DNA from: Litsea cubeba
Lineage: Eukaryota; Streptophyta; Magnoliopsida; Laurales; Lauraceae
NCBI GenBank assembly: GCA_012931725.1
Contig: CM022944.1
Span: forward strand, 18,665,979 to 18,729,978
Direction of reading: 5' to 3'
Length of the DNA: 64,000 nt
Shown here piece by piece: positions 1 to 11,299 of the stretch. The translations under genes and the position numbers were made by a program. The notes below the pieces were generated by a model that was not told the origin of the DNA, did no database searches, and saw only the letters and a program-made list of their open reading frames with translations. Within the stretch, counting starts at the first letter, position 1. The number at the start of each line of letters is the position of its first letter.

Positions 1-2087
1 TAATTAAAATTAGAATTTCATGGGTCCCACATGTGGCCCACGAGTCTTGTTGTAATGATGTGGTATTGCTGCTGCATCAAGATGGCTTCATATCCAAAGT
101 AGAGAACTTCTATGCCAGCTTGTTCACTTCGAATGATTTATACACATCATGTGACATTGTTTCTTGAAGCATAAAAAAATCATTAAAATAGTGATGACAA
201 ATGTTTTTTTTTTTTTTTTTTTTTAAGTTTTTGTTGTAAACACAGGCTAAATCAGTTCTCGAGTTTAATTTTGAAGAATAAATATCAAAAAGATTGTAAG
301 GATAGGATGATATGATTCAAAAATAGTTTTAAAAGGTTTTTTCAGTTCTATCTATGGACTTTTTGGATGATCATTGCAGAATTTTATCTTCCATATTTTT
401 ATTTTTGAGGAGCTTTTTCCACTTGGGAGAACCCCTGACTTATTCCTTTTCTAGCTTTCTCTGGCGATTTTGCCTTTTTGTACCTAATTAGGATAGGATG
501 ATATGATTCAAAAATAGTTTTTAAAATAATTTATGCGCAATCAGCATGTAATACAATGGTAATGCATACTCCATTCTTGGGAGATGTCCAGGGATAGAGT
601 CTGTGATTGCCTGTGTAATGTTACTCCCCAATAAAGCCAAAAGGAGAGAAAAAACGTAAAGATACTACCATAATCCACCAAAGCAAGAAAGTTATTGTAC
701 CATCAGCTTAAGAAATGATGGTCAACCCACTGTCACAGATGTTAATGCAATTCTAAAAGCTACATCACCATCAATCAATCAAAATTGTGAATTCAGCAAA
801 GGTGTTATAGCAATACATTCCCGCTTAATCGAGTTTTTTTTATCAGTATCATACTTTATCAAAACTAAGGACAGGATAGAAATATAAAAATAAAAAATAA
901 AAAAAATCTTAAGTCATTGCAATTCACCAATTGCCCAAGAATTTCTCCTACTCACGGTGAACAAAACTTAAATACCTTACAGCTTGATGAAGTTAGATGC
1001 ATTTACGTAAAAGAACATACATCAACTACCTTGTAAACCAGTTCCTTCTAAGATTACTAAATTTCAAGATATCATGCACAGCCACCACTGCCTAAAAGTG
1101 CAAGTAAACGACATGATATATTGTCCTGGACCATAGTTTTTTGACGTAGTGGGTCCACCAGACTTGGGAGTAAGCAGGGTTGAGTCAACTAGGAAAGTCA
1201 GCAGGTCGACCAGGTGGATTAGTAATTAATTTATAAATTTTTTAGAAGTAAAAATCTACAGTAAATAAAATATAGATATATGTATAAAAAAAACTTAAAA
1301 ACTATCCTAAACAATTCTATAAAAATTTCATATTTTAGTTTCAATTTTTCTCATTTAAGTACATATTAACTTCTATCATTCTTCTGATATATATATTATA
1401 TAAGATTCTTTTTTCTAATATGTAAAGATGGAAATTGCACTTTAGTTAACCCGAATGACTTGCCCAAACCGTCAAAGTCAAGACAAAGTTGTGAGAGGTT
1501 TCAAACAAACTCAAGATCTGAGTTCAACTCAACCAATCACCTAGTGTGGGACAGGTTCTGACTTGACTTGGATGAGTTCCTAGTCGACTCATCCGGGCAG
1601 AAAACTACGACCAGCATCAAATGCACATTTTTGTATCATAGAGAGCACTTCAATTTCATCCCTGGTGAATGATAAGGAACATGACTTCCCAATCCCCAAC
1701 AACTAGTATCAATACTGCATTTGGGTGTCCAACACATTATGGGGGGAAATCAAAGTCCTCATCCAGCAACCTTGAGTATAGTTCTATATTGGAAGATCTG
1801 GATACTGCTGCTACAAATCCATTTGGGAAGACAATCAACACTACTACTCCCAAAAGAAAAGAATAAAAAAGTGAAACTTCTTTTCTAAGTCACATCTTTC
1901 TCTTGCTTGCAGATAAAGTATCCATTCCCCTTAGAAATGGGGAAATACCCAGCCACACTTTAAAAGCTAACAGAAGGACTTACACAACTGCAGAGACTTG
2001 CTAGAAAACCATAAAATAATAAAAGCAATCAACAAAACCAAAAAACAGTAACATGAGGACAGAAGACAAGTCAAGGAAAACAAAAAC
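1..2087. other. Intron 2 of the ILR1-like gene (incomplete), no other gene seen
   Basis: This AT-rich sequence lies between exon 2 and the left edge. No further hydrolase exon could be recognised on the minus strand, and the one 65-codon plus-strand ORF (1669-1866) resembles nothing known. A poly-T run occurs at 204-224. A degraded TIR element lies at about 1128-1612. Confidence 0.6.
1128..1612. mobile_element. Possible degraded hAT-type MITE in the ILR1-like intron
   Basis: Imperfect inverted ends can be seen: CATAGTTTTTTGAC at the left and, reverse-complemented, CGTAGTTTTCTGCC at the right. A second inner pair matches GAGTCAACTAGG on the left with GAGTCGACTAGG on the right. No target-site duplication could be found, so the limits are approximate. 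Confidence 0.4.
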
Positions 2088-3510
2088 CTGTAATTTATCG
2101 CGATGCTCTTGAAGGATCTTCGCTGCGCCAAGTAGCATTGCCACATGAGCATCATGCCCGCAAGCGTGCATTTTCCCAGGAATTTTACTCTTGTGCTCCC
2201 ACTCCACACTCTCCTACAATGGAAATTCCATCAATGATCAACCAAATATTCCCCATTATTTTCTACTGTGGAAGCACAATTTGCAACAAGGTGAAGGTTC
2301 AAAGCTTTGTTAGTCTACCTTCTTCCAGGGTGAACATTCAATCCCAAATTGTGATTAGGTGAGTTAGGACTTGAAATGGAAACAGTTTTCATAACATCAA
2401 GGTTCTTAGCAGTCAAATTATACCCATTTCGGCGTTAATCCCTGTCATGTATGTCCTCCTATGCCAATCACAGGCACATATGCAGTATAGGCCATTAATT
2501 TTCAATATGTGAGCTAAAAAAATTCCTTCGCAGCGTGGTAAATATGCACATTGCATAGTAGATTTTATTAGAATTATATTATTTTCGTTGATCCAATACC
2601 CAGTATAATAGTTGTTATAATTAGAAAGCTTCAATGGATACGTCGGCCAATATACGTGACACACCAGTCCCTTGCTATGCTTGAACAGTTTAGACCAATA
2701 TACAGTTAAAACGTCATTTAACATCAACAGGCAGCTAACATATTTTAATTAAAAAAAGTAATGTGATTATACACTTTTGCTTTGTGGGAACCAAATTTAT
2801 AGTAAATTAAGTCAGCTTTGCACCCACACGGGATTGGGATGCCTTTGGTGCGCACTTAATCGCATAAATGTCTCATAATTATGAGGGAATGTGCTTATCC
2901 ATTTCACTGTGCACTTAGAGAATCCGAGAAATTGAAAATCACAACAGTTGGGGATACTGCTTTTCTTTACAAGCACGATTGCCAATGTTGATTTGGGGGC
3001 AGAAAACCTCAATAAGCAGAAGACAAGAAAACCCAATCTTGGAAAACCATTCCTTCTATCACAAATCACAGCATTCCACCCAAACAGGCGATTTAGGTAC
3101 ATCCAAACGCATACATAAACAACACCAGAGACCAAAAAAGATGAGAAATTTAGCCTCACCTGCATGGCAAGAGCGTCCATATCCGCTCTTATTGCTACGA
3201 AAGGCGGCTCGCCGGTCCCCACGTATCCGATGATGCCTGTAACGGCGACTGGGTGTTTGTAAGGGATGCCCATGGCGTCGAGCTCTCTTCTAATCAGCTT
3301 ACTGGTCTCAAATTCCTCAAAACCAAGTTCTGGGTTTTCATGGATTTTCCTCCTGATGTCTACCATCCACTTGTAAAGGTCTGATCTTTTTGCGAAATTG
3401 AGGAAGTCTAGAGGTATATCTGAGGACCCTTTTGGGCTGATTGATGAATATGACAAGGTGGGAAGGAGGAGGAGGAAAATAAGAGAGACCCATCTGCAAA
3501 AACCACCCAT
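2088..3510 (-). CDS. IAA-amino-acid hydrolase, ILR1-like (M20 peptidase family), 5' two exons only
   Basis: Members of this family release free auxin from IAA-amino-acid conjugates, usually in the ER lumen. Exon 1 runs 3510-3160 (117 codons) and ends CAG|GTGAGG. Exon 2 runs 2213-2088 (42 codons), preceded by TTGTAG and followed by GTTTTTG. Both exons are in phase 0, so the reading frame joins exactly. The N-terminus has a hydrophobic signal peptide (roughly residues 5-22). The sequence then shows the family's RKIHENPELGFEEFET block, the metal-site motif ADMDAL and, in exon 2, MHACGHDAHV with the metal-binding Cys and His residues. The next exon, expected to begin with the conserved GTVVLVFQPAEEG block, was not found down to position 1, so the second intron exceeds 2 kb and the gene continues off the left edge. 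Lacking the C-terminus, I cannot say which ILR1/ILL/IAR3 member it is or whether it carries an ER-retention tail. Confidence 0.93.
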
Positions 3511-3800
3511 GTCTTGTTTCCTTTATTGAATCTTCTTGCTTTTTCAGCTTTTTGGGTTAGCAGAGGGTGGAGAAGATGAGTCAAACTTTGTTTGTAGCAT
3601 AGGCTGGAGAACAGGTTGGGTCTGATGGAAGAGAGAGAAGGTTTGATACTTGGGAGGGTCCAAGAGGAGGAGGAGAATAAATATGCATATAAATAAATGC
3701 CGAGTTTTGTTTCTTAGCGGTAGAGATGGTGTGTGTATCAGATTACGTCTAATAGTGAGAGGCACTGAAGGATCTCTATATGGGCCCACTTAAATACAAA
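3511..3800 (-). promoter_or_regulatory. 5' leader and proximal promoter of the ILR1-like gene
   Basis: This stretch lies directly upstream of the ATG. On the minus strand it contains an AT-rich TATA-like patch near 3675-3695, followed by a pyrimidine-rich CTCCTCCTCC leader. It is assigned from position only; no specific factor site is claimed. Confidence 0.4.
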
Positions 3801-4231
3801 CCGTTGGTGCTCACCACCAATTGGAATGGGGTCATGTTAATGGCCGTTTGTTTGGTGGAATTGAATGCTCTTAAGTTTTAAGACCTGTATTTCCATATTT
3901 GATTATTATTAAAAAAGATAAAAGGTGAATTTCTAGGGCACGTTTGTGGAACTGTTGTTAGAACTATTGGGTTCTTGTATGGCCCAATGACCACACATCC
4001 ATGTGGTTCCACCACTTTCTATAAAAGTCTTCTTGTAGATATATGTTTGGTATTTTAGAAGAGTTGCAAATTTAGTAATATTTTCTATGCTAAGAAAGAT
4101 CTTGCAATTGAATTAAGACTCCATGATGGGACTTCTGTTAGTAATTTTTCAACTTAAAGGTATGCTTTGGTTTATTTTATTTTGTTTTTTTTTTTTTTTT
4201 TTTTTTATTTTTATTTTTTTCTTTTGGGGGT

Positions 4232-4264
<33 letters not shown>

Positions 4265-4944
4265 TGCTTTGATTGAAGTGATGGTTAGGAATGTCTTCTT
4301 TGATCATAAGAGGGGCAGTACTTAAACCAATGGTTTGGATTGCAGTTACTCAGGTGGTAAACTTGAGAGTGAAGATGTCTGATGGAGCACAAACACCTTT
4401 GAAGGCTGCTCTGAGTTTTAGACCTGTGGTTGGCAGTCCAAAGTCTCAGGTAACAGTGTTTAGTAGCTAAAAATGGTTTTTAAATGCTCTCTAGTATCAT
4501 AAATAGGGCAGATTCTTTTAGAATCCAGACAATTATACAAACCTCCTTTGACTTTCAGTTGATAGAAACCATCATCCTCTCAGGTTTTGTACACTTTTAA
4601 AATGGTCCCTAAGTTTTCTCTATTTTCAAATAGAATCCTTATGAAGCCGGAATATTAAAAACACCATTAAGGGTGTGTTTGGCATCGTGCCACTTGGATG
4701 TTTCCATGTACCCACGAGATAAGGGTGTAGAAAACATGTTTGGTATGTGTAAATGATTATTCCGAATTTTTTTCTCATGAGAAGGAATCTCAAAATTTTA
4801 AAGGAATCTCAAAATTTTAACCCATAAGTTGGAACAAAAAAACTTTATTTTTTTTTTAAGAAACAACTTGCTGGTACAATTGTTTCTTTCTTATATCTTG
4901 CCTTTTAAAGAATATCATTTGAAGATTCTAAATCCACTCACTTA
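3801..4944. other. Intergenic DNA, no gene seen
   Basis: The stretch is AT-rich with long poly-T runs around 4180-4220 and the G run described separately. No ORF with recognisable similarity and no RNA gene was seen. Confidence 0.6.
4232..4263 (+). repeat. Uninterrupted run of about 32 G
   Basis: A G homopolymer of about 32 nt directly follows a T-rich tract and GGGGGT. Such a run is rare in plant DNA. It may be a real simple repeat able to form G-quadruplexes, or an assembly or sequencing artefact. Confidence 0.8.
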
Positions 4945-5408
4945 CCCTAAATGTAGGCCCCACGTTCACAATCCTAAAGGAGGTGGCCCCACTTTATAAT
5001 TCCTAGAGGTGGGCCATATGGTCACAATCATAAAAGGTTGCCCCTATTATAATTCTATAATGGTGGGTACACATTATAAATCATTTATAAAGGTAGGCAT
5101 CACGTTGTAATTTCTCTAGGTGGGTCCCGTGTCCACAATTACATTTTAATGGTGGCCTCATATTCGGATTTCTAAATGTGGGTACCACATTGTGATTTTT
5201 CAAATGTGGGTCCCGTGTTCACAATTAACAAAAAATATGGCCCCATGTTCAGATTTCTAAATGTGGGTACCACTATGTAATTTTTTAAAAGTGGGTCCCG
5301 TGTTCACAATTAACAAAAAGTATGGCCCCATGTTCGAATTTCTAAATGTGGGTACCACTTTGTGATTTTTTAAAGGTAGGTCTCGTATTCACAATGAACA
5401 AAAAGTAA
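4945..5408 (+). repeat. Degenerate tandem repeat, 85-bp unit
   Basis: The phrase TCTAAATGTGGGTACCAC recurs at 5171, 5256 and 5341, a period of exactly 85 bp. Each is followed by a GTGGGTCCCGTGTTCACAAT-like segment. More diverged units can be traced back to about 4945. It is non-coding, and its AT-rich core with GGCCCCA/GGGTCCC blocks is typical of a small intergenic satellite. Confidence 0.75.
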
Positions 5409-7424
5409 ATACTTCCTTTTTTTAATGAAAAGGTGTATGCAGGCTCTCCCTTGTGTCCCAGCCCCCTTGGCTGGGGTACAAAAAAAAAAAAAGCAGTACT
5501 CCCTGAATTGAAAGGTTTCCAATTGGCACACTCAAGTAAATCATAGGGAGAACTTTCAGACCCCTCCCTCCAATGATTTAAATGTTTTAAAGTAAGGCTT
5601 GTGGGTTTGACTCATGGAAGCAGTCCTTTTATATAATATATAGGAATTAATGGTCAAATAAACTTAATTAGCTCAAGAAATATTTAAAAAGTTGAGGAGC
5701 AAAGGACATGAGATGAGGGTGGTAGATACAAGGTAGAAATATAAAGGGACTTCAGCTTTTCTAAAACTCGAATTACTAGGGGTGAGGGTTTGATGTTCAT
5801 TTCCCATCTCCCCTTAATTTCATTTTTCATTAAAAGAGAGGTCATTTGATGGCCATTTTTTGATACTTCTCTCTTCATTTTAAACCGTGTATAGAAATAC
5901 AATCCTAAAAATTCAATTACACGAAACAAATAGACCCATCCGTTTGTTAATTTAAATAGTGTAGTGAAGGTGATATATATGTCACATTATTACATTTTAT
6001 GGGTGAAAAAGTGAAATAAAAAGAATGAGTGGGTTATGATGGTATTTTATTTTTAGTTGTTTGGGATGGAATATTTTTAACTTTTTGTTCGGAAAATATA
6101 GTTTCTTTATCTTTAAGTGAGTAAATTTAGTTGCTTTTTAACTTTTTTTTAGAAAAGATGGAGGGAGTTTTGGTAAAAAGTGCTTTTGATGTGATGTTTA
6201 ACTTGACTTAACTTTAGAAATGGTCAATTATTTTAAAAATAACAAACCTTTGTTATCCATTGGCAAGTTGTAGCTAAGACTAAGTTGTCATTTCATAAAT
6301 ATGCGCTTGACTGAGTGCAAGGTAATGGTAACTAGATTAGATTCATAGTCAATTGGACATCGGACATACAGAGTGGGTCTCTATAGTTATTTTTCTTGAA
6401 ACCAAGGTGAGGTGAGGGCCAATTTGCAAAACACTGTTGGAGAAACGACAAGAAATAATATTATAATCATAAGGTGGAGGGCTTGTGCATTTTTGTGATG
6501 CCCCACTTGATAAATGTTGGTCATGTCCATCTTTTATTGATTTAGATGGGTCCTATGATGGAGCCTGGAATGCTCCAAAACAATGTGAGATTGGAAGATC
6601 AAGACCATTCATCATTCTTCGGCCTTCCTCGTGGGCCTTTTCTCTTCTCCTAACAATCAATAGAGTACAGTGAGACCCAACAACAAGGCTCAACACATGC
6701 ATAAGGTGAGACCAACCTTTCACTAATAACTTGCCTCCAGGGTTGCAACTTGCAAATGCACAATCACCACCGCTGCACATTTCACAGTAGCAAAACCAGA
6801 AAACCCACGAACCAAACTATGATTAAATGGTACCTTAGTCATCGAGATTTCAAGTTACCCGAGAAAAGGCTTTTTTTCCTGGGTAAGAGGTGGACAGTTC
6901 TTATCTAGCTTTCTAAGGTTCAAATTTAGGCAATTACCTTTCTCTCACCTGAGTGCTATTTTGCTGCTCCATATCTACTTTCCTCACTAAAGGACTGGGC
7001 CCATCCTCCTAAGGTAGGTACCAAAAAAGCTACAAGTTACCCTCATTTAATTGAGGTTAACTGAGTGCTAATTTTTATAATTTGAATTATGTTTTGAGGG
7101 TTTTTTTTTTTTTTTTATAAATCTTTATGACACACCAATTAATGAAAAACACTTGCCAAGTACTAACGGTCGTTACTGACCATTCACAGGAAGATGCTAA
7201 CTTTTTCATGAAAACCACTGATTGAATGAACCTCAAATGAAGATTGACCCAAGTAAGAGTTTAAAGAGTCAAAAATAGAAACCTACACGAAAGAATCAAA
7301 TATCACGTGCTGTGTGAAGCCTGCCTAGCTTGAGCTCAAATTGTACCCAAGAAACCATTGTAAGGCCGTACCTTTGGTGCCAACTATCAGTAAAGTCATG
7401 CTTTGTACCATCTATATTGTAGGC
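5409..7424. other. Intergenic DNA with a SINE-like 3' module, no gene
   Basis: No coding exon was recognised. At 5457-5479 the hairpin sequence CCCAGCCCCCTTGGCTGGGG is followed by a run of A, which looks like a retroposed 3' end. A related but diverged end with GGTACCAAAAAA lies near 6980-7027. The remainder is AT-rich, unassigned sequence. Confidence 0.5.
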
Positions 7425-8639
7425 GTAGAGATGTCAAATGGGCCGTACTGAGCCGAGCCTTGTTGGCCCACTAGTCCGTTTGGCACGGCCCGCTTGGCCC
7501 GCTAAAAAAACTATTTTTTATATATTTTTTTAATTTATAAAAATCTAATTTTCAGCCAACCAACAACCCTAAGTATTTTCTAATAAAAAAAAAACACTTA
7601 CATAACTTGGTAAGGTAGGACTTTAGTGTAAATTTGTCACACTAATAATGAGGGGCAATGTGTTTTTTGGGGAGAAAGTAATAAGGGGAATATTTTGGAG
7701 TGACACACTTACCTTCACTAAATTTGCCCCCTTGCCTTAACTAATTTTGTTGTCTTGAGAGATATTTGAGAATCTCAAATGAAATTCCCTACCTGTATTC
7801 ATCTATGTTCAAGAACCCCTGAGCAGTTGAGAAATTGAGATTCTTTATAGGTTGGAAAGCTCACAATTAAACACAAGAATATGTTCATAATTCAGTCATT
7901 TTTGTTCAATATAATCTTGTTACATGTACCTATAACTCCACTCTTGATCACATCACATGAAGCCATATATTTACATTGATATGAATACTAGGAAAAAGAA
8001 GTAAAAAAATATGTAACCATGATAAAGATAATGAGAATTATTGACTAAGACTAAAAACCCATAACTAAAAAAAATAAAGAAATTGATGCAAATCTAAATA
8101 AAATAAAGTCCAAGGTTGTGGTTTCATGGTGGGTCATTTGGAAGACTTGAAATGATTGTTGATAAAGGTAGAAATATTTAACCGAGCTAAGTTCTCGTTT
8201 AAAGTATGATAATCAAGCCAAAAAATAGAAATTGAGTTTGCCATCTCAATTGAAATATCCTTAACCATGGCATTTCAATTTGGCTGAAAAACGAGTAAAA
8301 AAAAGGACCTGATATGATTTTTTTATATTTCAGGTTGTTTGAATGAAAGAGTGAGAAGTTGGATAAAAAAGATGTTAGCTTCTCATCATCATCTAAAGTG
8401 GTTAGGTTCTCATCCTAATGTAACTAGTAGTTTAATATTCGTGGTTAAGTTCTCATCCTCATCTAACTAGTTTTTACATTGTTTGAATAAATATTAGTAT
8501 ACAAAAATTAGGTGATCTGGTGGTTATGTTTATCTTTCACATCCTAATGGTTGTGAGATCGAGTTCACCCAGACCCATTTATTTAGCGCGCCCCACTATG
8601 GGCCGTGCCGTGCCGGCCCGGCCCGTTTGACATCTCTAA
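7425..8639. mobile_element. hAT-type non-autonomous DNA transposon 1
   Basis: The terminal inverted repeat is TAGAGATGTCAAA followed by a GGGCCG-rich subterminal stretch. The right end is its complement, CGGCCCGTTTGACATCTCTA. An exact 8-bp direct duplication, TTGTAGGC, flanks both ends (7417-7424 and 8640-8647). An 8-bp duplication with TAG-type ends fits the hAT superfamily. No transposase ORF is present. Near 8516-8575 the interior has a tRNA-like segment, GGTGATCTGGTGGTTA followed by GATCGAGTTCAC, resembling pol III A and B boxes of a SINE head. Confidence 0.85.
7604..7742. mobile_element. Possible small MITE nested in hAT element 1
   Basis: The left end TAAGGTAGGACTTTAGTG and the right end CACTAAATTTGCCCCCTTGC followed by CTTA are roughly complementary, with a second GTCACACT/AGTGACAC pair inside. 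The match is imperfect and no clear duplication was found. Confidence 0.35.
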
Positions 8640-8666
8640 TTGTAGGCTCACACCAAACTTCATTCC

Positions 8667-9029
8667 TAGGGATCTGTGGAGGATCGGATCGGATCGGATT
8701 AATCCGTTCAATCTAATTTTAAAATAAAAATGCCAAATATTTTATAAAAAATCATATTTTGACCCTTTAAATCTTTTTTCTTATTTTAAATTTAAACATC
8801 TTAATTTATATTTAGACCCCTTATATAATTTTTTTTTATATTTTATACCAACGGATTGGATCGGATTGAATCCGTGGATTGATGGTGAAATCCGCCACTG
8901 ATCCGTTGCTAAAGGATTACAAAATTTTCAATCCGTCACCAATCCGTTTACCTTCGGATCGGATAAAATCCACGAATTGGATCGGATCGGATTGGATTTC
9001 CGGATCGACGAATTTTTTGTACACCCGTA
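8667..9029. mobile_element. hAT-type MITE 2 with GGATCGGATC subterminal repeats
   Basis: The element starts TAGGGATCTGT and ends TACACCCGTA, giving short imperfect inverted ends. It is bounded by an exact 8-bp duplication, TTCATTCC (8659-8666 and 9030-9037). Both subterminal regions are stacks of GGATCGGATC and ATCCG motifs, the middle is AT-rich, and there is no ORF of note. Confidence 0.8.
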
Positions 9030-9305
9030 TTCATTCCGGTGGGAATTACTAGGCATGGCAATTTTGCTCCGCCCCGCCCCGCCCACTCCGCCCTGCGCGG
9101 GTTTTCCCAGCCCCGATCCTTAGGTGGGGCGGGGACAGGGAATAAAACTGTGCATCGAAGGCGGGGCGGGGATGGGTTTGCTCTTTTCCCCGTCCCGTGT
9201 CCCACTCCGTACCCCGCCCCGCTATTAAATAAGTTTATATATATGTATATATATAATATATAGAGGGTTATGTTTATATATATACAAACATATATATATA
9301 TATAT

Positions 9306-9681
9306 GGGAGGCGGTCCTGTAAGGACCGACCTTACGGTTTACTGTAAGGACCTCCTATTGGGGCCCACCGTAAGACCCTACTTGTCATGGGACAAGGGGG
9401 GATTGAAAGATCCAAGTGGGGTCAACTTACATATCAAATTTGAAGTCAATCTAATATTTCTAACCCCTTCATCCAACGTCCACAAGTTTAATAGATTTAT
9501 AATAAAGAAAAAAAAATTGACCCTCAATCCAACGGTCTAGTTCATCCGAATCCATGCAAATTCATGGGATTCATTGCCTATAAGGGGGTTATGAATGAGT
9601 GGTCAATTTGGATTTATCATGAGGTGGGCCTCAGTGGGCGTTCCGAACCGTAAGGACCGTCCTTACAGGACCTTTAGCCTA
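9306..9681. mobile_element. MITE nested in hAT element 3
   Basis: The inverted ends are GGTCCTGTAAGGACCGACC at the left and, reverse-complemented, GGTCCTGTAAGGACGGTCC at the right. The match continues through TTACGGTT for about 27 bp. Each end is itself a small palindrome. It is embedded in (TA)n sequence on both sides, so its target duplication, probably TATATA-like, cannot be fixed. Confidence 0.75.
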
Positions 9682-9770
9682 TATATATATGTGTGTGTAT
9701 ATATATGTATATGTGTGTAACAATCTTGAATATATGAATATATTTTAAATAAGGTAAAACATTACAAGAA

Positions 9771-9840
9771 ATGAAGTTTGGTCTAGTGGTAAGGCAAACC
9801 TCTAGTTACTCCCCCACCCAAGTTCAAATCCTAAGTCTTG
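9771..9840 (+). mobile_element. tRNA-related SINE head inside hAT element 3
   Basis: TGGTCTAGTGGTAAGG (A-box-like) is followed about 40 nt later by AGTTCAAATCC (B-box-like), the arrangement of an internal pol III promoter in plant tRNA-derived SINEs. It is not a foldable complete tRNA. The 3' body and tail cannot be delimited. Confidence 0.45.
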
Positions 9841-10045
9841 CACATTTAAAATTTTTATAATTGAGGGGCGGGGCGGGGTACCCTCGGGGCAATCGGTGTA
9901 TGGCAGGGCGGGTTTGGAGCGGGGGCGGGGAACCCCAATTTCGTCCCCGATCCGCCCCATTGCCATCCCTAGGAATTATAGGGACGTCCACTTTAATTAC
10001 ATGATGTGATTTCACTTATTTTATTTTGCATCTAAAGAGGTGTAG

Positions 10046-10356
10046 AATATTTTTTGAGGATTTTAAAAAAAATCACTTTATATGGCCACTGACCAAAAAT
10101 GTCACTTTAGCCAAACCTACGTCAAATCAGCCTTTCCGTCCAAAAATCCTTATTTATTTATCATTTTTCATAAGGGTCGACGTCGACCCTCATTTTCTAT
10201 GTTGAGGGTCGACATCGACTTTTGAAAACATTGGTAAAAGAGATAAGGGTTTGTGGACGGGAAGGCTGGTTTGGGGTGCGTTTGGCTAAAGTGACCTTTT
10301 GGTCCCGTGGCAAGTGTTTTTTTTTCTTTTACAAAATCCTCTTAAAAAACATATAT
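10046..10356. mobile_element. Fold-back-type element with inverted repeats of about 95 bp
   Basis: The left arm contains GTCACTTTAGCCAAAC and the right arm GTTTGGCTAAAGTGAC. The complementarity continues outward through GAGGATTTT/AAAATCCTC and inward to CCGTCC/GGACGG, about 95 bp per arm with mismatches. The loop holds two smaller palindromes, GGGTCGACGTCGACCC (10174-10189) and its variant GGGTCGACATCGAC (10206). No ORF is present. The superfamily is uncertain, perhaps Mutator or fold-back. Confidence 0.75.
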
Positions 10357-10599
10357 ATATATATATATATTTTTAAGGACTTGAGTCTTATTAATATTTG
10401 AGAGTCTATTGAGCTTTAATCATATACTATTTAATAACACCACTTGTATATTAAAAAGATTATTTCAAAGACATTTTATTCAATTATATTAGAGGAATTT
10501 ACTTGAAAAAGGACCTTAGATGGTCACTAGACGAAAAAGGGGACACTAGTTTATATGCTACGAAACTGGTATTCCCGCCAAACTTTTCTCTTTTTTTGC

Positions 10600-10745
10600 T
10601 CTTTTTCGACAAGCGTCGACGTCGTCGCTCATTTAAATGGGACCAAATATTTCAAGATTCTGCGAAGAGACGACGTCGTCGCTTATTCTACCCCTTCAGC
10701 AAGACTGCATAAACAGTTGGGCAACGACGTCGACGCTGATCTTAG
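10600..10745 (+). repeat. 54-bp-spaced array of CGACGTCG palindromes (3 copies)
   Basis: CGACGTCG occurs at 10617, 10671 and 10725, exactly 54 bp apart. The middle unit is preceded by AGATTCTGCGAAG, matching the unit of the longer array at 11.3 kb, so both arrays derive from one repeat family. ORFs that cross it appear to be by-products of the repeat. Confidence 0.75.
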
Positions 10746-11299
10746 TGTTTTTTTTTTTTTTGCCCTTTTTACATTACTTTTTTTTGTGCGGTTCCTATTA
10801 ATGATGCTTACTTTTTTATTTATTTATCATCTTATGGGGCATTCAAAATTAGAAAAATTAGTGATTTTTTAAGGGAATCAATCGAGAAATTTATAGGCTT
10901 GAAGCTGAGCAAATTGTAAAAGAATTGCGATATGTTATCATCAATATCGAAGGCTTATTGGAAAATGATATGTTCCATTTAAAAGTCATGTTTCATTAAG
11001 GTTTGGAAGTGTGGAGTCCACCAAACTTAGCTTAAGGGAGTTCACTTCACCATTCCAAATTTTGATGGTTCAGTTTACATGGTTTGAGCTAATTTACGTT
11101 CGGAGTTTAAGGTACGGACTTATAACCCAAGGCATTGTTGCTCAAAACCAGTGATGGGAACGACACATCCCCAAGCATCCTTGAAACTGATTGAAGAGTT
11201 CATTGATGACAGAGTCCGATTTAATAACCACTTGAAGCTGAAAGAAATAATGAATGAATACCAAAAGTTACATATTTACATCAACACTTCTTTACATTA

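Larger units (their letters stand above)
9050..9971. mobile_element. hAT-type element 3 (TAGGGATGGCAAT family) with nested insertions
   Basis: The left end is TAGGCATGGCAATTTTGC. The right end, reverse-complemented, is TAGGGATGGCAATGGGGC. Both are followed by GGGGCGGGG-rich subterminal sequence. The flanking duplication is GGAATTAC (9042-9049) versus GGAATTAT (9972-9979), with one mismatch. A second TIR element (9306-9681) and a tRNA-like SINE head (about 9771-9840) sit inside. No transposase is encoded, so it would depend on an autonomous hAT. Confidence 0.85.
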
